Positions 56,091-64,000 of a DNA stretch of 64,000 nt are shown here, piece after piece. A program made the position numbers and the translations under genes. The notes beneath the pieces were generated by a model that saw only the letters and a list, made by a program, of their open reading frames with translations, searched no databases and was not told the DNA's origin. Positions within the stretch are counted from its first letter, which is position 1. Each line of letters begins with the position of its first letter. Source of the stretch: Acholeplasmataceae bacterium UBA2284 (GTDB lineage: Bacteria > Bacillota_I > Bacilli_A > Acholeplasmatales > Acholeplasmataceae). The stretch is taken from NCBI GenBank assembly GCA_002345705.1, contig DDWO01000012.1, positions 97,945 through 161,944 on the forward strand. The letters run 5' to 3'.

Positions 56091-57110
56091 ATGATTGTTC
56101 AGATGAAAAAAGGTTCAACAAAAAGAGAGTTCGAAAAAATAGTAGAGTTTTTAAAAGCTAAAAAGTTAGAAATTATGGATGCAAGCTCGGATGAAATTCG
56201 TGTGTTTGGTATTATAGGTGATACCACCTCGATTGACCCAAGTGACTTATATGCATTTGAAGGTGTTAAGGAGGTTACTAGAGTTTCAACACCATTTAAG
56301 AAGGCTAGTCGTAGCTTTAAAAAGAAGGATACCATTATTAAAATAGGTGATGATATCGAAATTGGTGGTGATCAGTTTGTGATGATGGCTGGACCTTGTT
56401 CAGTAGAATCAGAGGAACAATTAAGAATTATTGCTAAGGCTGTTAAAAAGGCTGGTGCGACACTCCTTCGTGGTGGAGCATATAAGCCAAGAACTTCACC
56501 ATACGCTTTTCAAGGCTTAGAATTAGAAGGCTTGAAGATACTTAGAAAAATTGGGGATGAAGTGGGATTAAAAATCGTTACTGAAATTCCAAGTGCTGAT
56601 TTACTTCCTTTATTTGAAGAATATGTGGATGTGATTCAAGTTGGTGCAAGAAATATGCAAAACTTCCATTTAATGAAGGCTTTAGGTAAATCAACGAAAC
56701 CAATTCTATTAAAAAGAGGTTTATCAGCAACCATTGAAGAATGGTTAATGTCAGCTGAATACATTATGGCTGGTGGAAATGAACAAGTCATCTTGTGCGA
56801 AAGAGGCATTCGCACATATGAAAAATATACAAGAAATACATTAGATATTAGTGCAGTATTAGCGGTAAAGGAGCTTTCACATTTACCAGTCATTATCGAC
56901 CCATCTCACGCTGCTGGTCGCTGGAGCATGATTGAAAAGCTTTCTCTTGCATCGCTTGCTGTAGGAGCACACGGGTTAATAGTTGAGGTTCATCATGATC
57001 CTGAGCACGCATTATCTGATGGAGCACAATCTCTAAAGCTTCCTAAGTTTCATTCAATGATGGATGAGCTTGAAAAAGTAGCAGTTGTATTAGGTAAGAA
57101 ACTGAGATGA
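56091..57110 (+). CDS. aroF: DAHP synthase (type I-beta) with N-terminal regulatory domain
   Basis: The enzyme condenses phosphoenolpyruvate and erythrose 4-phosphate, the first step of the shikimate pathway. Of 339 aa, the first 75 form a ferredoxin-like regulatory domain as in the Thermotoga enzyme, where tyrosine inhibits. The TIM barrel follows: MMAGPCSVESEEQL, LRGGAYKPRTSPYAFQGL, VGARNMQNF, LLKRGLSATIEEWL, CERGIRTYE and DPSHAAGRW. AAAGGAG precedes the ATG. Control by tyrosine is therefore likely at two levels: attenuation and enzyme inhibition. Confidence 0.95.
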   Translation: MIVQMKKGSTKREFEKIVEFLKAKKLEIMDASSDEIRVFGIIGDTTSIDPSDLYAFEGVKEVTRVSTPFKKASRSFKKKDTIIKIGDDIEIGGDQFVMMAGPCSVESEEQLRIIAKAVKKAGATLLRGGAYKPRTSPYAFQGLELEGLKILRKIGDEVGLKIVTEIPSADLLPLFEEYVDVIQVGARNMQNFHLMKALGKSTKPILLKRGLSATIEEWLMSAEYIMAGGNEQVILCERGIRTYEKYTRNTLDISAVLAVKELSHLPVIIDPSHAAGRWSMIEKLSLASLAVGAHGLIVEVHHDPEHALSDGAQSLKLPKFHSMMDELEKVAVVLGKKLR

Positions 57111-57937
57111 AGATATTCGTTGTAGGACTTGGACTCATTGGTGCGTCCTATGCCGAGGGACTTCATCAAGCAGGACATCATGTCTATGGATATGATTTAA
57201 TAGAAAAAAATATCGAAAAAGGAATCCATTTAGGATTTATAGAAAAAGATAATAGTTTATCAAAAATAAGTGTTGCTGATCTTATCATTTTAGCTTTATA
57301 TCCAAAGGATAATGTTGAATTCATTCAAGGAAATAAAAACTTATTTACTGCTGGTCAAATTCTTACCGACGTTAGTGGTACTAAGGTTTGGATGATGGAA
57401 GAGATTGAAAAGATCCTACCTAATGGTATATCTTATACTTCACATCACCCAATGGCGGGTCGCGAGTCCTCTGGATTTGAGTCAAGAAACTTCCATATGT
57501 TTAAAAATGCAAATTTCATTATCGTCAAGGGTAAAAAAAGTGATAAGAATGATGTTGGAGTGCTTGAACTTGTCGCAAATAATCTGAAATTTGGTAAAAT
57601 AACAGTAACAGATGCGAAAACACATGATGAGCTCATTGCATTTACATCACAGCTAACACATATACTTGCTGTGACTTTAATTCAAAGTGATCATTTAAAG
57701 GAAACTAAAGAAGCTACTGGAGACTCATTTAGAGACTTAACCAGAATAGCTAAAATAAATGAAGTGATGTGGACAGAACTTTTTTTAGAAAATAAAGATG
57801 CATTAGTAACTAAAATTAACGAATTTATGACAGAACTTGTATATATTAAAGAGCTCATCCTTGATGATGATAAAAAACGGTTAATGAATTATTTAAAGGA
57901 AGCCAAAGAAAAGAGGAAATCCTTTGACATTTCTTAA
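57107..57937 (+). CDS. tyrA: Prephenate dehydrogenase
   Basis: TyrA oxidises prephenate to 4-hydroxyphenylpyruvate, the tyrosine-specific step. The 276-aa protein has the NAD-binding GLGLIGASYAEGL at the N terminus, DVSGTKVWM, the catalytic-site SHHPMAGRESSGF near residue 112 and FTSQLTHILAV near residue 185. It lacks a C-terminal ACT domain. ATGA overlap with aroF. Its second place in the operon underlines that this is a tyrosine-directed unit. Confidence 0.94.
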   Translation: MKIFVVGLGLIGASYAEGLHQAGHHVYGYDLIEKNIEKGIHLGFIEKDNSLSKISVADLIILALYPKDNVEFIQGNKNLFTAGQILTDVSGTKVWMMEEIEKILPNGISYTSHHPMAGRESSGFESRNFHMFKNANFIIVKGKKSDKNDVGVLELVANNLKFGKITVTDAKTHDELIAFTSQLTHILAVTLIQSDHLKETKEATGDSFRDLTRIAKINEVMWTELFLENKDALVTKINEFMTELVYIKELILDDDKKRLMNYLKEAKEKRKSFDIS

Positions 57938-58937
57938 GATGCCGAATTACGATATTTTCATCGAAGAAGATGGTTTGTCCCATCTTGCAAAGCACATCAA
58001 AGAGGTTTATCAATTTGATGATCTTTTTGTTATTACCGATCAAAACGTTTTTGATTTATACAATGAAAAGCTGATTCAAGCATTAATTGGCTATAAATTA
58101 TCATTTGTCATATTACCCCCAGGTGAAAAATCCAAATCTTTAGATACCTATCATCAAGCCATTCAAACATTAATTGAAAAGGGCATTAAGAGAAATCATT
58201 TAATTCTTGCCTTTGGTGGTGGTGTTATTGGTGATTTAGCAGGATTTATCGCTTCAACTCTATATCGCGGGATTTCATATATCCAAATACCTACCACACT
58301 ACTTGCTCAAGTTGATAGTAGTATTGGTGGTAAGGTAGGCATTGATTTAAAGGAAGGTAAAAACTTGATTGGATCCTTTTATGACCCAAAATTTGTTTTT
58401 ATAGACCCTAGTTTTCTTAAAACATTATCTAAAAGAGAATATAACAATGGACTTGCTGAAATGATTAAGGCTGGTTTGATTGGTGATAAGAAACTATATT
58501 CTTATCTTTTGGAACATGATAAAGTAACAGTAACAGAAATCACAGAAGCAATTCAAGTGAAAAGAAATGTTGTTTTAATTGATCCATATGATAAAAAGGA
58601 AAGAATGTATTTAAACTTTGGACACACCTTTGGACATGCAATTGAAAAGAAACATCATTATGAAACCTACCTACATGGTGAAGCTATAAGCTATGGTATG
58701 TTAATCGCTCTTCAAATTGGTATCCAAATTGGAGAAACAAAAGAAGAACTCTATCAAGAGGTTAAAAAACTACTTTTAGATAGAGAACTTGTTAAAGAAC
58801 CATTACTTGAAATGGACGAGTATCGTGATGAAATCATTCACGATAAAAAGAATTTAGCAGATGGACTCCATTTCATTATTGTTACTAAGCCTGGTGATGT
58901 AAAAACACATAAATTAAAGGAACTTGACATTCTATGA
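57924..58937 (+). CDS. aroB: 3-dehydroquinate synthase
   Basis: AroB cyclises DAHP to 3-dehydroquinate with NAD+ and Zn2+. The 337-aa protein has PPGEKSKS, LAFGGGVIGDLAGFIAS near residue 92, QIPTTLLAQVDSSIGGKVGID, GLAEMIKAGLI and the metal ligands in NFGHTFGHAIE and HGEAISYGM. The start is a TTG at 57924 with AGAGGAAA upstream; the next in-frame ATG (57939) is too far from it. Overlaps tyrA by 14 bases. Confidence 0.95.
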   Translation: MTFLKMPNYDIFIEEDGLSHLAKHIKEVYQFDDLFVITDQNVFDLYNEKLIQALIGYKLSFVILPPGEKSKSLDTYHQAIQTLIEKGIKRNHLILAFGGGVIGDLAGFIASTLYRGISYIQIPTTLLAQVDSSIGGKVGIDLKEGKNLIGSFYDPKFVFIDPSFLKTLSKREYNNGLAEMIKAGLIGDKKLYSYLLEHDKVTVTEITEAIQVKRNVVLIDPYDKKERMYLNFGHTFGHAIEKKHHYETYLHGEAISYGMLIALQIGIQIGETKEELYQEVKKLLLDRELVKEPLLEMDEYRDEIIHDKKNLADGLHFIIVTKPGDVKTHKLKELDIL

Positions 58938-60196
58938 AGATTACCATCCAACCAACAAAACTAAAGGGAACACTTCAGGTGGTATCATCAAAATCTCTAT
59001 CCCATAGGTATGTTATTGCTGCAGGTCTTGCTAAAGGGACAAGCACTATAAAAAATGCTTTAGATAGTGATGATTTAACTGCTACGAAAAATGCTTTATC
59101 TGCACTTGGTGTAACATTCAATAACAATCAAGTCACAGGTGGAGAATTAAAAGTTATTCATAATGAAATAGATTGTAATGAATCAGGGTCTACTCTAAGA
59201 TTTATGATTCCAATTTCTATGCTACTTAGAGAAGAAATCAAATTTATGGGGCACGGTCGTCTACCCTTACGTCCCTTAGATATCTATTTTGATATATTCA
59301 ATCAAAAGCACTTATACTATAAAAAAGAGAGTGAAGAATCCAATCTTCCACTCACAGTCAAGGGACCAATTAAACCAGGTTTCTATCAAATGAGAGGTGA
59401 CGTAAGCTCACAGTTTCTTACTGGTATGCTATTTGCTTTACCGCTATTAAAAAAAGATTCAGTGATCGAAATGACGACTCCAATTGAATCAAAGGGCTAC
59501 GTCGATTTAACACTCGATGTCTTAAAAATGTTTGGTATACATATTTTATCAGTTGATCAATATTTTTACATCAAAGGTGGTCAATCCTATGTGCCGATGG
59601 AAGTCACTGTTGAAGGCGATTTCTCACAGGCAGCATTTTGGATGGTAGCTGGTTTAATTGGTGATGAAATTAATCTAAAAAGCTTAAACCCAATAAGCAA
59701 ACAAGGTGATGCAAAAATAGTAGATATTATTAAGGAAATGGGTGGAGATATTGAGTACAGTGATCGTGATCGCATGTATAAAATAGAGCCCAGTCAAACT
59801 GACGGTATCACTATAGATTTGTCTCAGATTCCAGACCTTGGCCCAATACTCATGGTGCTTGCAGGACTGAGTGAAAAAAAGACAAAGTTTATTGGATGTA
59901 ATAGATTAAGAATGAAGGAATCAGACCGTTTAGATGCGATGTATCAAGTTTTAACAAAGCTTGGTGTTCCTATGGAAATATGCGGTGATGAAGCCATTAT
60001 CCAAGGTGTAAAATCATTTAAGGGTGATTTAGAACTAGATACATTTAGCGATCACCGGATTGCAATGGCAATCGCAATCGCTGCAATTCGTGCAGATGGT
60101 CCAATCACAATCAATCACGCAGAAGTCGTAAGTAAATCCTACCCGAATTTTTTTGAAATCTATAAGGAACTAGGAGGGCAAATCAATGAATCTTGA
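58934..60196 (+). CDS. aroA: EPSP synthase (3-phosphoshikimate 1-carboxyvinyltransferase)
   Basis: AroA joins shikimate 3-phosphate and phosphoenolpyruvate. The 420-aa two-domain protein has KSLSHRYVIAAGLAKGTS near residue 20, CNESGSTLRFMIPI near residue 88, GHGRLPLRPLD, GDVSSQFLTGML, GDFSQAAFWMVAG and RMKESDRLDAM, with the late DHRIAMAIAIA. ATGA overlap with aroB. Confidence 0.96.
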   Translation: MKITIQPTKLKGTLQVVSSKSLSHRYVIAAGLAKGTSTIKNALDSDDLTATKNALSALGVTFNNNQVTGGELKVIHNEIDCNESGSTLRFMIPISMLLREEIKFMGHGRLPLRPLDIYFDIFNQKHLYYKKESEESNLPLTVKGPIKPGFYQMRGDVSSQFLTGMLFALPLLKKDSVIEMTTPIESKGYVDLTLDVLKMFGIHILSVDQYFYIKGGQSYVPMEVTVEGDFSQAAFWMVAGLIGDEINLKSLNPISKQGDAKIVDIIKEMGGDIEYSDRDRMYKIEPSQTDGITIDLSQIPDLGPILMVLAGLSEKKTKFIGCNRLRMKESDRLDAMYQVLTKLGVPMEICGDEAIIQGVKSFKGDLELDTFSDHRIAMAIAIAAIRADGPITINHAEVVSKSYPNFFEIYKELGGQINES

Positions 60197-60440
60197 TGAA
60201 TTAAGAAAAGCTATTGACGCAGTCGATACTGAAATGATGGAACTGTTTAAAAAGCGCATGGAACTCTCCTATATGGTAGGAGAATATAAAAAGGAAAATA
60301 ATCTACCGGTACTCGATTCCACAAGAGAAAAAGAGATATTGAAAAGTAGAAAAAATCAACTCGATGATCAATCATTATGGCCATACTATGAAGTATTTAT
60401 AAAGGAAATTATGAAGCTATCGAAGGAGTACCAAAAATGA
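60186..60440 (+). CDS. Chorismate mutase (AroQ type)
   Basis: The 84-aa all-helical protein has the AroQ pattern: LDELRKAIDAVDTEMMELFKKRMELS, VGEYKKENNLPVLDSTREKEIL and a third helix with the EIMKLSKEYQ end. It converts chorismate to prephenate, the TyrA substrate. It is a stand-alone monofunctional form, overlaps aroA by 11 bases and aroE by four. Confidence 0.93.
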   Translation: MNLDELRKAIDAVDTEMMELFKKRMELSYMVGEYKKENNLPVLDSTREKEILKSRKNQLDDQSLWPYYEVFIKEIMKLSKEYQK

Positions 60441-61225
60441 GCGAACGATATGGATTAATAGGAAAGAATATTAAATATTCAAAGTCTAGTCAAATTCATA
60501 ATTTCATGGCGAAAAGGTTAGGCATCGATTTTAAGTATGATCTATTTGATATCGATGAATCTGATATTTCCCATCTTTTTAAGCATTTAAGAAATGGTGT
60601 TTTCAAAGGCTTTAACGTCACTGTCCCCTATAAACAAACAGTGATGAAGCATGTGGATATATTAACACCTAAGGCATCTCGCATACGCGCAGTCAATACC
60701 ATCTATATGAAGAATGGAAAAATAGTTGGTGATAATACTGACTATGATGGATTTTTAGGATTGATCAGTCGAAACCGAATCAATGTGAAAGATAAAAATG
60801 TCTATTTGCTTGGTGCAGGTGGTGCAGCAAAAGCTGCGTATATCGTCTTATCGGATTTAGGTGCGAAGGTCACTGTAGTTTCTAGACAAACCAATGATTT
60901 AGATCCTTTATTTCAGCATGTCATTTCCTATCAAAAAATAGATCCATTTAAGGTAGATATATACGTTCAAGCAACTCCAATCGGAACATTCCCAAATGTT
61001 GAGGATTCCGTATTAAGTAAGGTTTATGTTGAAAATCAACTCGTTATCGATATGGTTTACAATCCTCCAATTACAAAGATTATGAAGGATGCTAAACAAG
61101 GTATTAGTGGACTCTATATGCTAATTATTCAAGCAATTAAGAGCGAAGAGATTTGGTTTGATAGAAAAATTGACATTACAGATCGTCTTGTCGAAGAGTT
61201 AAAGGAAGTCATCTATCATGAATAG
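60437..61225 (+). CDS. aroE: Shikimate dehydrogenase
   Basis: AroE reduces 3-dehydroshikimate with NADPH. The 262-aa protein has GLIGKNIKYSKSSQIHNFM at the N terminus (substrate site), GFNVTVPYKQTVM with the catalytic Lys near residue 68, VNTIY, GDNTDYDGF, the cofactor loop LLGAGGAAKAAY near residue 125 and the C-terminal MLIIQAIKSEEIW. ATGA overlap with the mutase gene and overlap with aroC. Confidence 0.94.
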   Translation: MSERYGLIGKNIKYSKSSQIHNFMAKRLGIDFKYDLFDIDESDISHLFKHLRNGVFKGFNVTVPYKQTVMKHVDILTPKASRIRAVNTIYMKNGKIVGDNTDYDGFLGLISRNRINVKDKNVYLLGAGGAAKAAYIVLSDLGAKVTVVSRQTNDLDPLFQHVISYQKIDPFKVDIYVQATPIGTFPNVEDSVLSKVYVENQLVIDMVYNPPITKIMKDAKQGISGLYMLIIQAIKSEEIWFDRKIDITDRLVEELKEVIYHE

Positions 61226-62204
61226 CTATGGAACTCTTTTCAAAGTAACTTTATATGGCGAATCACACCAGGAAGCAATCGGTGTTGTTATTGATGGAAT
61301 TCCTGCAGGTATTGAAATTAACGAATCAAAGATCACTGAAGATTTAATCAAAAGACAAGCAGGAGCGATTGGAACTACAACAAGAATAGAGCCTGATTTA
61401 TTCAAGATTACATCCGGTGTATTTAAAGGATACTCTACTGGATCACCAATTCATTTAATGATTGAAAATGTAAATACTAGATCAAAGGATTACGAGCATT
61501 TAATCAATCAGCCTAGACCAGGTCATGCAGATTTCGTTTCCAATGTGAAATATAAAGGCTTTCAAGACTATCGTGGTGGTGGAAGATTTTCTGGCAGATT
61601 AACCGCAGCTTTAGTAGCAGCAGGAGCGATTGCGAAAATGGTGATTCCATTTGAATTATCTAATCACCTCGTCCAAGTAGGAACACTAAAGGATATGTCA
61701 AAGATTGATGCTTATTTAGAGGGTATCGCTAAGGATGGAGATTCTGTTGGAGGTTTAATTGAAGTTAAAGCCACTAACATGATTGTAGGACTTGGAGAGC
61801 CATTCTTTAATAAGCTAGATGCTGAAATTGCGAAAATGATGTTTTCAATACCCGCAGTTAAGGGTGTTGAGATTGGTACAGGGTTTAAGGGCTTAGAAAT
61901 GAAGGGTAGTTCATTCAATGATGAGTTCATTGATGAAACCGGAAAAACGAAGACAAACCATTCAGGTGGAGTATCGGGTGGTATTTCTAATGGAAATGAT
62001 TTAATTGTTAAAGTCATGATTAAACCAACATCATCGATTCAAAGACCACAAGAAACCTATAGCTTTGAAACCAATCAAAAGGAAATTCTTCAGATTGGTG
62101 GTAGACATGATGTCTGTATCGCTAGAAGAGCTGGAATTGTGTTAGAAAACGCATTGGCAATTGTACTTGCAGATTTGTATTTAATTAGTAAAGCATATCA
62201 CTAA
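61218..62204 (+). CDS. aroC: Chorismate synthase
   Basis: AroC makes chorismate from EPSP using reduced FMN. The 328-aa protein is at the short end of the family. It has FKVTLYGESHQEAIGVVIDGIPAG (residues 7-30), RQAGAIGTTTRIEPD, RPGHADFVSNVKY, DYRGGGRFSGRLTAALVAAGAIAK, GGVSGGISNG and GRHDVCIARRAG. No large gap in core motifs is visible. It is the last gene of the aromatic operon; no terminator follows, so the kinase-like gene may be read through. Confidence 0.95.
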   Translation: MNSYGTLFKVTLYGESHQEAIGVVIDGIPAGIEINESKITEDLIKRQAGAIGTTTRIEPDLFKITSGVFKGYSTGSPIHLMIENVNTRSKDYEHLINQPRPGHADFVSNVKYKGFQDYRGGGRFSGRLTAALVAAGAIAKMVIPFELSNHLVQVGTLKDMSKIDAYLEGIAKDGDSVGGLIEVKATNMIVGLGEPFFNKLDAEIAKMMFSIPAVKGVEIGTGFKGLEMKGSSFNDEFIDETGKTKTNHSGGVSGGISNGNDLIVKVMIKPTSSIQRPQETYSFETNQKEILQIGGRHDVCIARRAGIVLENALAIVLADLYLISKAYH

Positions 62205-62212
62205 AGGAGTAT

Positions 62213-62941
62213 ATGGTGGAAAGAACGATTATAGGGGAAGGTAAAACTGCAAAGGTATACCTTGAAAATGGTTTTGCTTATAAGGTTTTTAATGAGAATC
62301 ATCCCATAGATTGGATTGAATACGAAGTTCATATTCAAAATGAGATTGAACAACATACAAAATTGCCTGTTTTATCCTACACATTGAATAAGTCAGAAAG
62401 AGAGATTCGAATGCCATATATAAAAGGTATCGAGTTAACTGAGCGTATATTGAAGGAAAAATATAAAAATGGTTTAGAAGACTTAATCACTCTGCAGCTG
62501 AGTGTTTACAAGTATCAAAACTTGAATCTACCAAATGGACATCTTGTTTTCCTTAAGCATTTTCAACACAGTAAAATTCCTGATGAATATAGAAATATTG
62601 GTATCGAGTATTTGAATGCCATACCTTATCAGCCAACTTTGTGTCATTTTGATATGCATTTCTCTAATATATTGTATGATGGTAACTATACTATCATTGA
62701 TTGGGTAAATGCTAAGCTTGCAAACCCAATATTAGATGTTGCTAGATCATTTGTTATTCTAAGACAGTATGCTTATCGATTATCTTCAAAATATTTAAGA
62801 ATAATGATGAAGAAAATGGATTTTTCTGAAATTGAGATGAACAAGGCTATCGTTGTGATGGCAATACTCAGAATCATAGAGGTTGAACAATCTGAAATAG
62901 ATGTTTTACGTAAAATCATCAATGAGTTTCAAATTGCATAA
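62213..62941 (+). CDS. Aminoglycoside-phosphotransferase-fold small-molecule kinase
   Basis: The 242-aa protein has a kinase-like fold: IIGEGKTAKVYL glycine loop with AYKVF (Lys), the catalytic loop CHFDMHFSNILYDG near residue 142 and IIDWVNAKLANPILDVA (metal Asp) near residue 160. It belongs to the APH/choline-kinase superfamily; substrate unknown. AAGGAG overlaps the aroC stop. A terminator follows. The position after aroC does not by itself imply an aromatic role. Confidence 0.8.
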   Translation: MVERTIIGEGKTAKVYLENGFAYKVFNENHPIDWIEYEVHIQNEIEQHTKLPVLSYTLNKSEREIRMPYIKGIELTERILKEKYKNGLEDLITLQLSVYKYQNLNLPNGHLVFLKHFQHSKIPDEYRNIGIEYLNAIPYQPTLCHFDMHFSNILYDGNYTIIDWVNAKLANPILDVARSFVILRQYAYRLSSKYLRIMMKKMDFSEIEMNKAIVVMAILRIIEVEQSEIDVLRKIINEFQIA

Positions 62942-62966
62942 ATTATTCTCTAATTTTTTAAATGTT

Positions 62967-63005
62967 AAAGACCTAGATTCCGTATGGAAAGTAGGTCTTT
63001 TTGTT
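62967..63005 (+). terminator. Terminator after the kinase-like gene
   Basis: AAAGACCTA (62967-62975) pairs with TAGGTCTTT (62992-63000); T's follow. It probably also ends the aromatic operon transcript. Confidence 0.85.
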
Positions 63006-63038
63006 TGATTAAAAACATATTCTTTGTTCTAGTTCAAA

Positions 63039-63257
63039 TTATAGATCTTTATATTCAAATACTTCATCAACGGTTTTTTCAAATACACGTGCAATCTTAT
63101 ACGCAAGATCTAATGAGGGAGTATACTTCCCAAGCTCTATTGCGTTGATAGTTTGTCTAGAAACACCTGTCAACTCAGCAAGCGTCTGTTGAGACATATC
63201 GTTAGCAAAAAAGCGTAATGTCTTGATTTTGTTAACAATTTCATATTTTTTAAGCAT
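63039..63257 (-). CDS. XRE-family helix-turn-helix regulator
   Basis: The 72-aa protein is a single HTH_3 domain: FANDMSQQTLAELTGVSRQT as the recognition unit, then INAIELGKYTPSLDLAYKIA and the short tail FEKTVDEVFEYKDL. This small YozG-like type is usually encoded with a membrane protein, as here. It overlaps the membrane protein gene by eight bases and probably represses the pair. Confidence 0.92.
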   Translation of the reverse strand: MLKKYEIVNKIKTLRFFANDMSQQTLAELTGVSRQTINAIELGKYTPSLDLAYKIARVFEKTVDEVFEYKDL

Positions 63258-63768
63258 GACGAATTCCCTTGCGATAATAATAGAGTTGAGTTAATCCCTC
63301 TAATGCAGATCCTAGACTGAATGATAGAAATAAAATATTAATCATAATGATAGGGGAATAATTGAGAACTATTGAAAATAGTGCTATAACAAACCCAATA
63401 CCAGCAAATGAGAATCCAATGCGCATAGATTTTAATTCGATTAATTTTGCCATCTCATCTTCAACTGTGTCAGTTTTAACAATTTGAGCAATTTTTTGTT
63501 CAATTTCTTTATCTGTAATATCTTTATTCTCTAATCTCATTTTGATTGCTAAGCTAATTGAATAGAAGATGTTGAATAAAATCATCGCGATAATGATTCC
63601 AACAATACCAATTCCAATAAAGGTAAGTATTGTCATTGCCCAAAATTTAAGCGTCAACGATTCTGGCAAGCCTTGATTGTACTTAAAAATCGCGTAAAAT
63701 AAATAAGAAAATGTAATGATTAATCCTGTAATTGATGTAACTATTGTCTTTTTTTCATGAAATGTCAT
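63250..63768 (-). CDS. Membrane protein paired with an XRE regulator
   Basis: The 172-aa protein has four membrane helices in two pairs, separated by a charged cytoplasmic segment (MRLENKDITDKEIEQKIAQI). Small membrane proteins of this kind (DUF2178-like neighbourhood) accompany XRE regulators in many Bacillota; function unknown. I use the ATG at 63768 with AAAGGAG upstream; the frame is open to 63825 across the promoter. Confidence 0.65.
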   Translation of the reverse strand: MTFHEKKTIVTSITGLIITFSYLFYAIFKYNQGLPESLTLKFWAMTILTFIGIGIVGIIIAMILFNIFYSISLAIKMRLENKDITDKEIEQKIAQIVKTDTVEDEMAKLIELKSMRIGFSFAGIGFVIALFSIVLNYSPIIMINILFLSFSLGSALEGLTQLYYYRKGIRHA

Positions 63769-63801
63769 TTGCGTTTCTCCTTTGTTAACTATTATATACA
63801 T

Positions 63802-63830
63802 ATTGTAAATCAAAAGATACAACATGTCAA
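63802..63830 (-). promoter_or_regulatory. Promoter of the membrane protein/XRE pair
   Basis: On the minus strand, TTGACA (63825-63830), 17 bases, TACAAT (63802-63807). A second possible -10 (TATAAT, 63791-63796) lies closer to the gene. Confidence 0.6.
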
Positions 63831-64000
63831 GTATATTTTACACTTATTTACATTTTATTTATCGGAAATGAAGCATTACAAAGTAACTTTTATTTCAGTT
63901 TTTCTGATAATTAATCAAAAATATTCAAAATCATCAAATAAATGAGTTATTATGATAGATTTATAGAAAAAACCGTGATATTATATATATGAACATATGA

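Noticed and set aside
1..64000. CRISPR array, rRNA or complete tRNA genes, replication origin
   Set aside because: No regularly spaced repeats, rRNA-like segments, full cloverleaf or DnaA-box cluster was noticed on reading both strands.

Overview
The window looks like one continuous chromosomal piece from an AT-rich, low-GC Gram-positive lineage. UGA is a genuine stop: atpI, rlmH, aroF, aroB, aroA and the chorismate mutase gene all end in TGA, and Trp is TGG throughout. That excludes the Mycoplasma code. Gene content (complete F-ATPase with a Na+-type c subunit, CotH-like lipoprotein, PrsA-like lipoprotein, PdxST, shikimate genes) suggests an Acholeplasma/Izemoplasma/Haloplasma-like relative or another AT-rich Bacillota. 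This placement is inference; no rRNA gene is present to confirm it. Many promoters have an extended -10 (TGnTATAAT).

Layout. 0-10.4 kb: end of an unknown gene, typA, rpiB, upp, then the F1Fo ATP synthase operon atpZ-I-B-E-F-H-A-G-D-C with a DUF1146 gene. 10.4-27.7 kb: CotH-like lipoprotein, YigZ protein, an AbiE toxin-antitoxin locus whose toxin gene carries a nonsense codon, RibD-like reductase, cca, YhaM-like nuclease, a 981-aa parvulin-like lipoprotein, walJ/yycJ, rlmH, HAD hydrolase, degV, mscL, rsgA behind a structured leader with a small ORF, then pdxST divergent from pdxR.

27.7-40.5 kb is an accessory island. It contains an IS3 relic, decayed prophage pieces (HNH nuclease, small terminase, tape measure, a G9 motif) and several likely defence genes: a 619-aa protein ending in a RES NADase-like domain, an AIPR protein, and an operon of a minimal nucleotidyltransferase, a HEPN/Abi-type protein and a membrane-anchored protein. 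A frameshifted DUF2971 gene and unknown genes follow. Nonsense codons and frameshifts are common here and absent from the flanking housekeeping genes.

40.6-48.0 kb is a carbohydrate operon: an exported and a cytoplasmic paralogue of a large enzyme-like family, a sugar-phosphate-isomerase-like protein, a GPH sugar transporter and a GH105-type unsaturated glycuronyl hydrolase. 48.0-53.2 kb (minus strand) is a signalling operon: membrane protein, VWA protein, PP2C phosphatase, an 864-aa tandem kinase/pseudokinase with zinc ribbons, and two small membrane proteins. 53.3-55.8 kb holds a small secreted peptide plus membrane protein between repeated terminators, and a PadR/DUF1700-type pair.

55.9-62.2 kb is a tyrosine-branch aromatic operon (aroF-tyrA-aroB-aroA-chorismate mutase-aroE-aroC). 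It is preceded by a 14-codon leader ORF with a Tyr-Tyr-Tyr-Ala-Tyr run and mutually exclusive hairpins ending in an intrinsic terminator, which is a convincing ribosome-mediated tyrosine attenuator. A small-molecule-kinase-like gene and an XRE/membrane-protein pair close the window.
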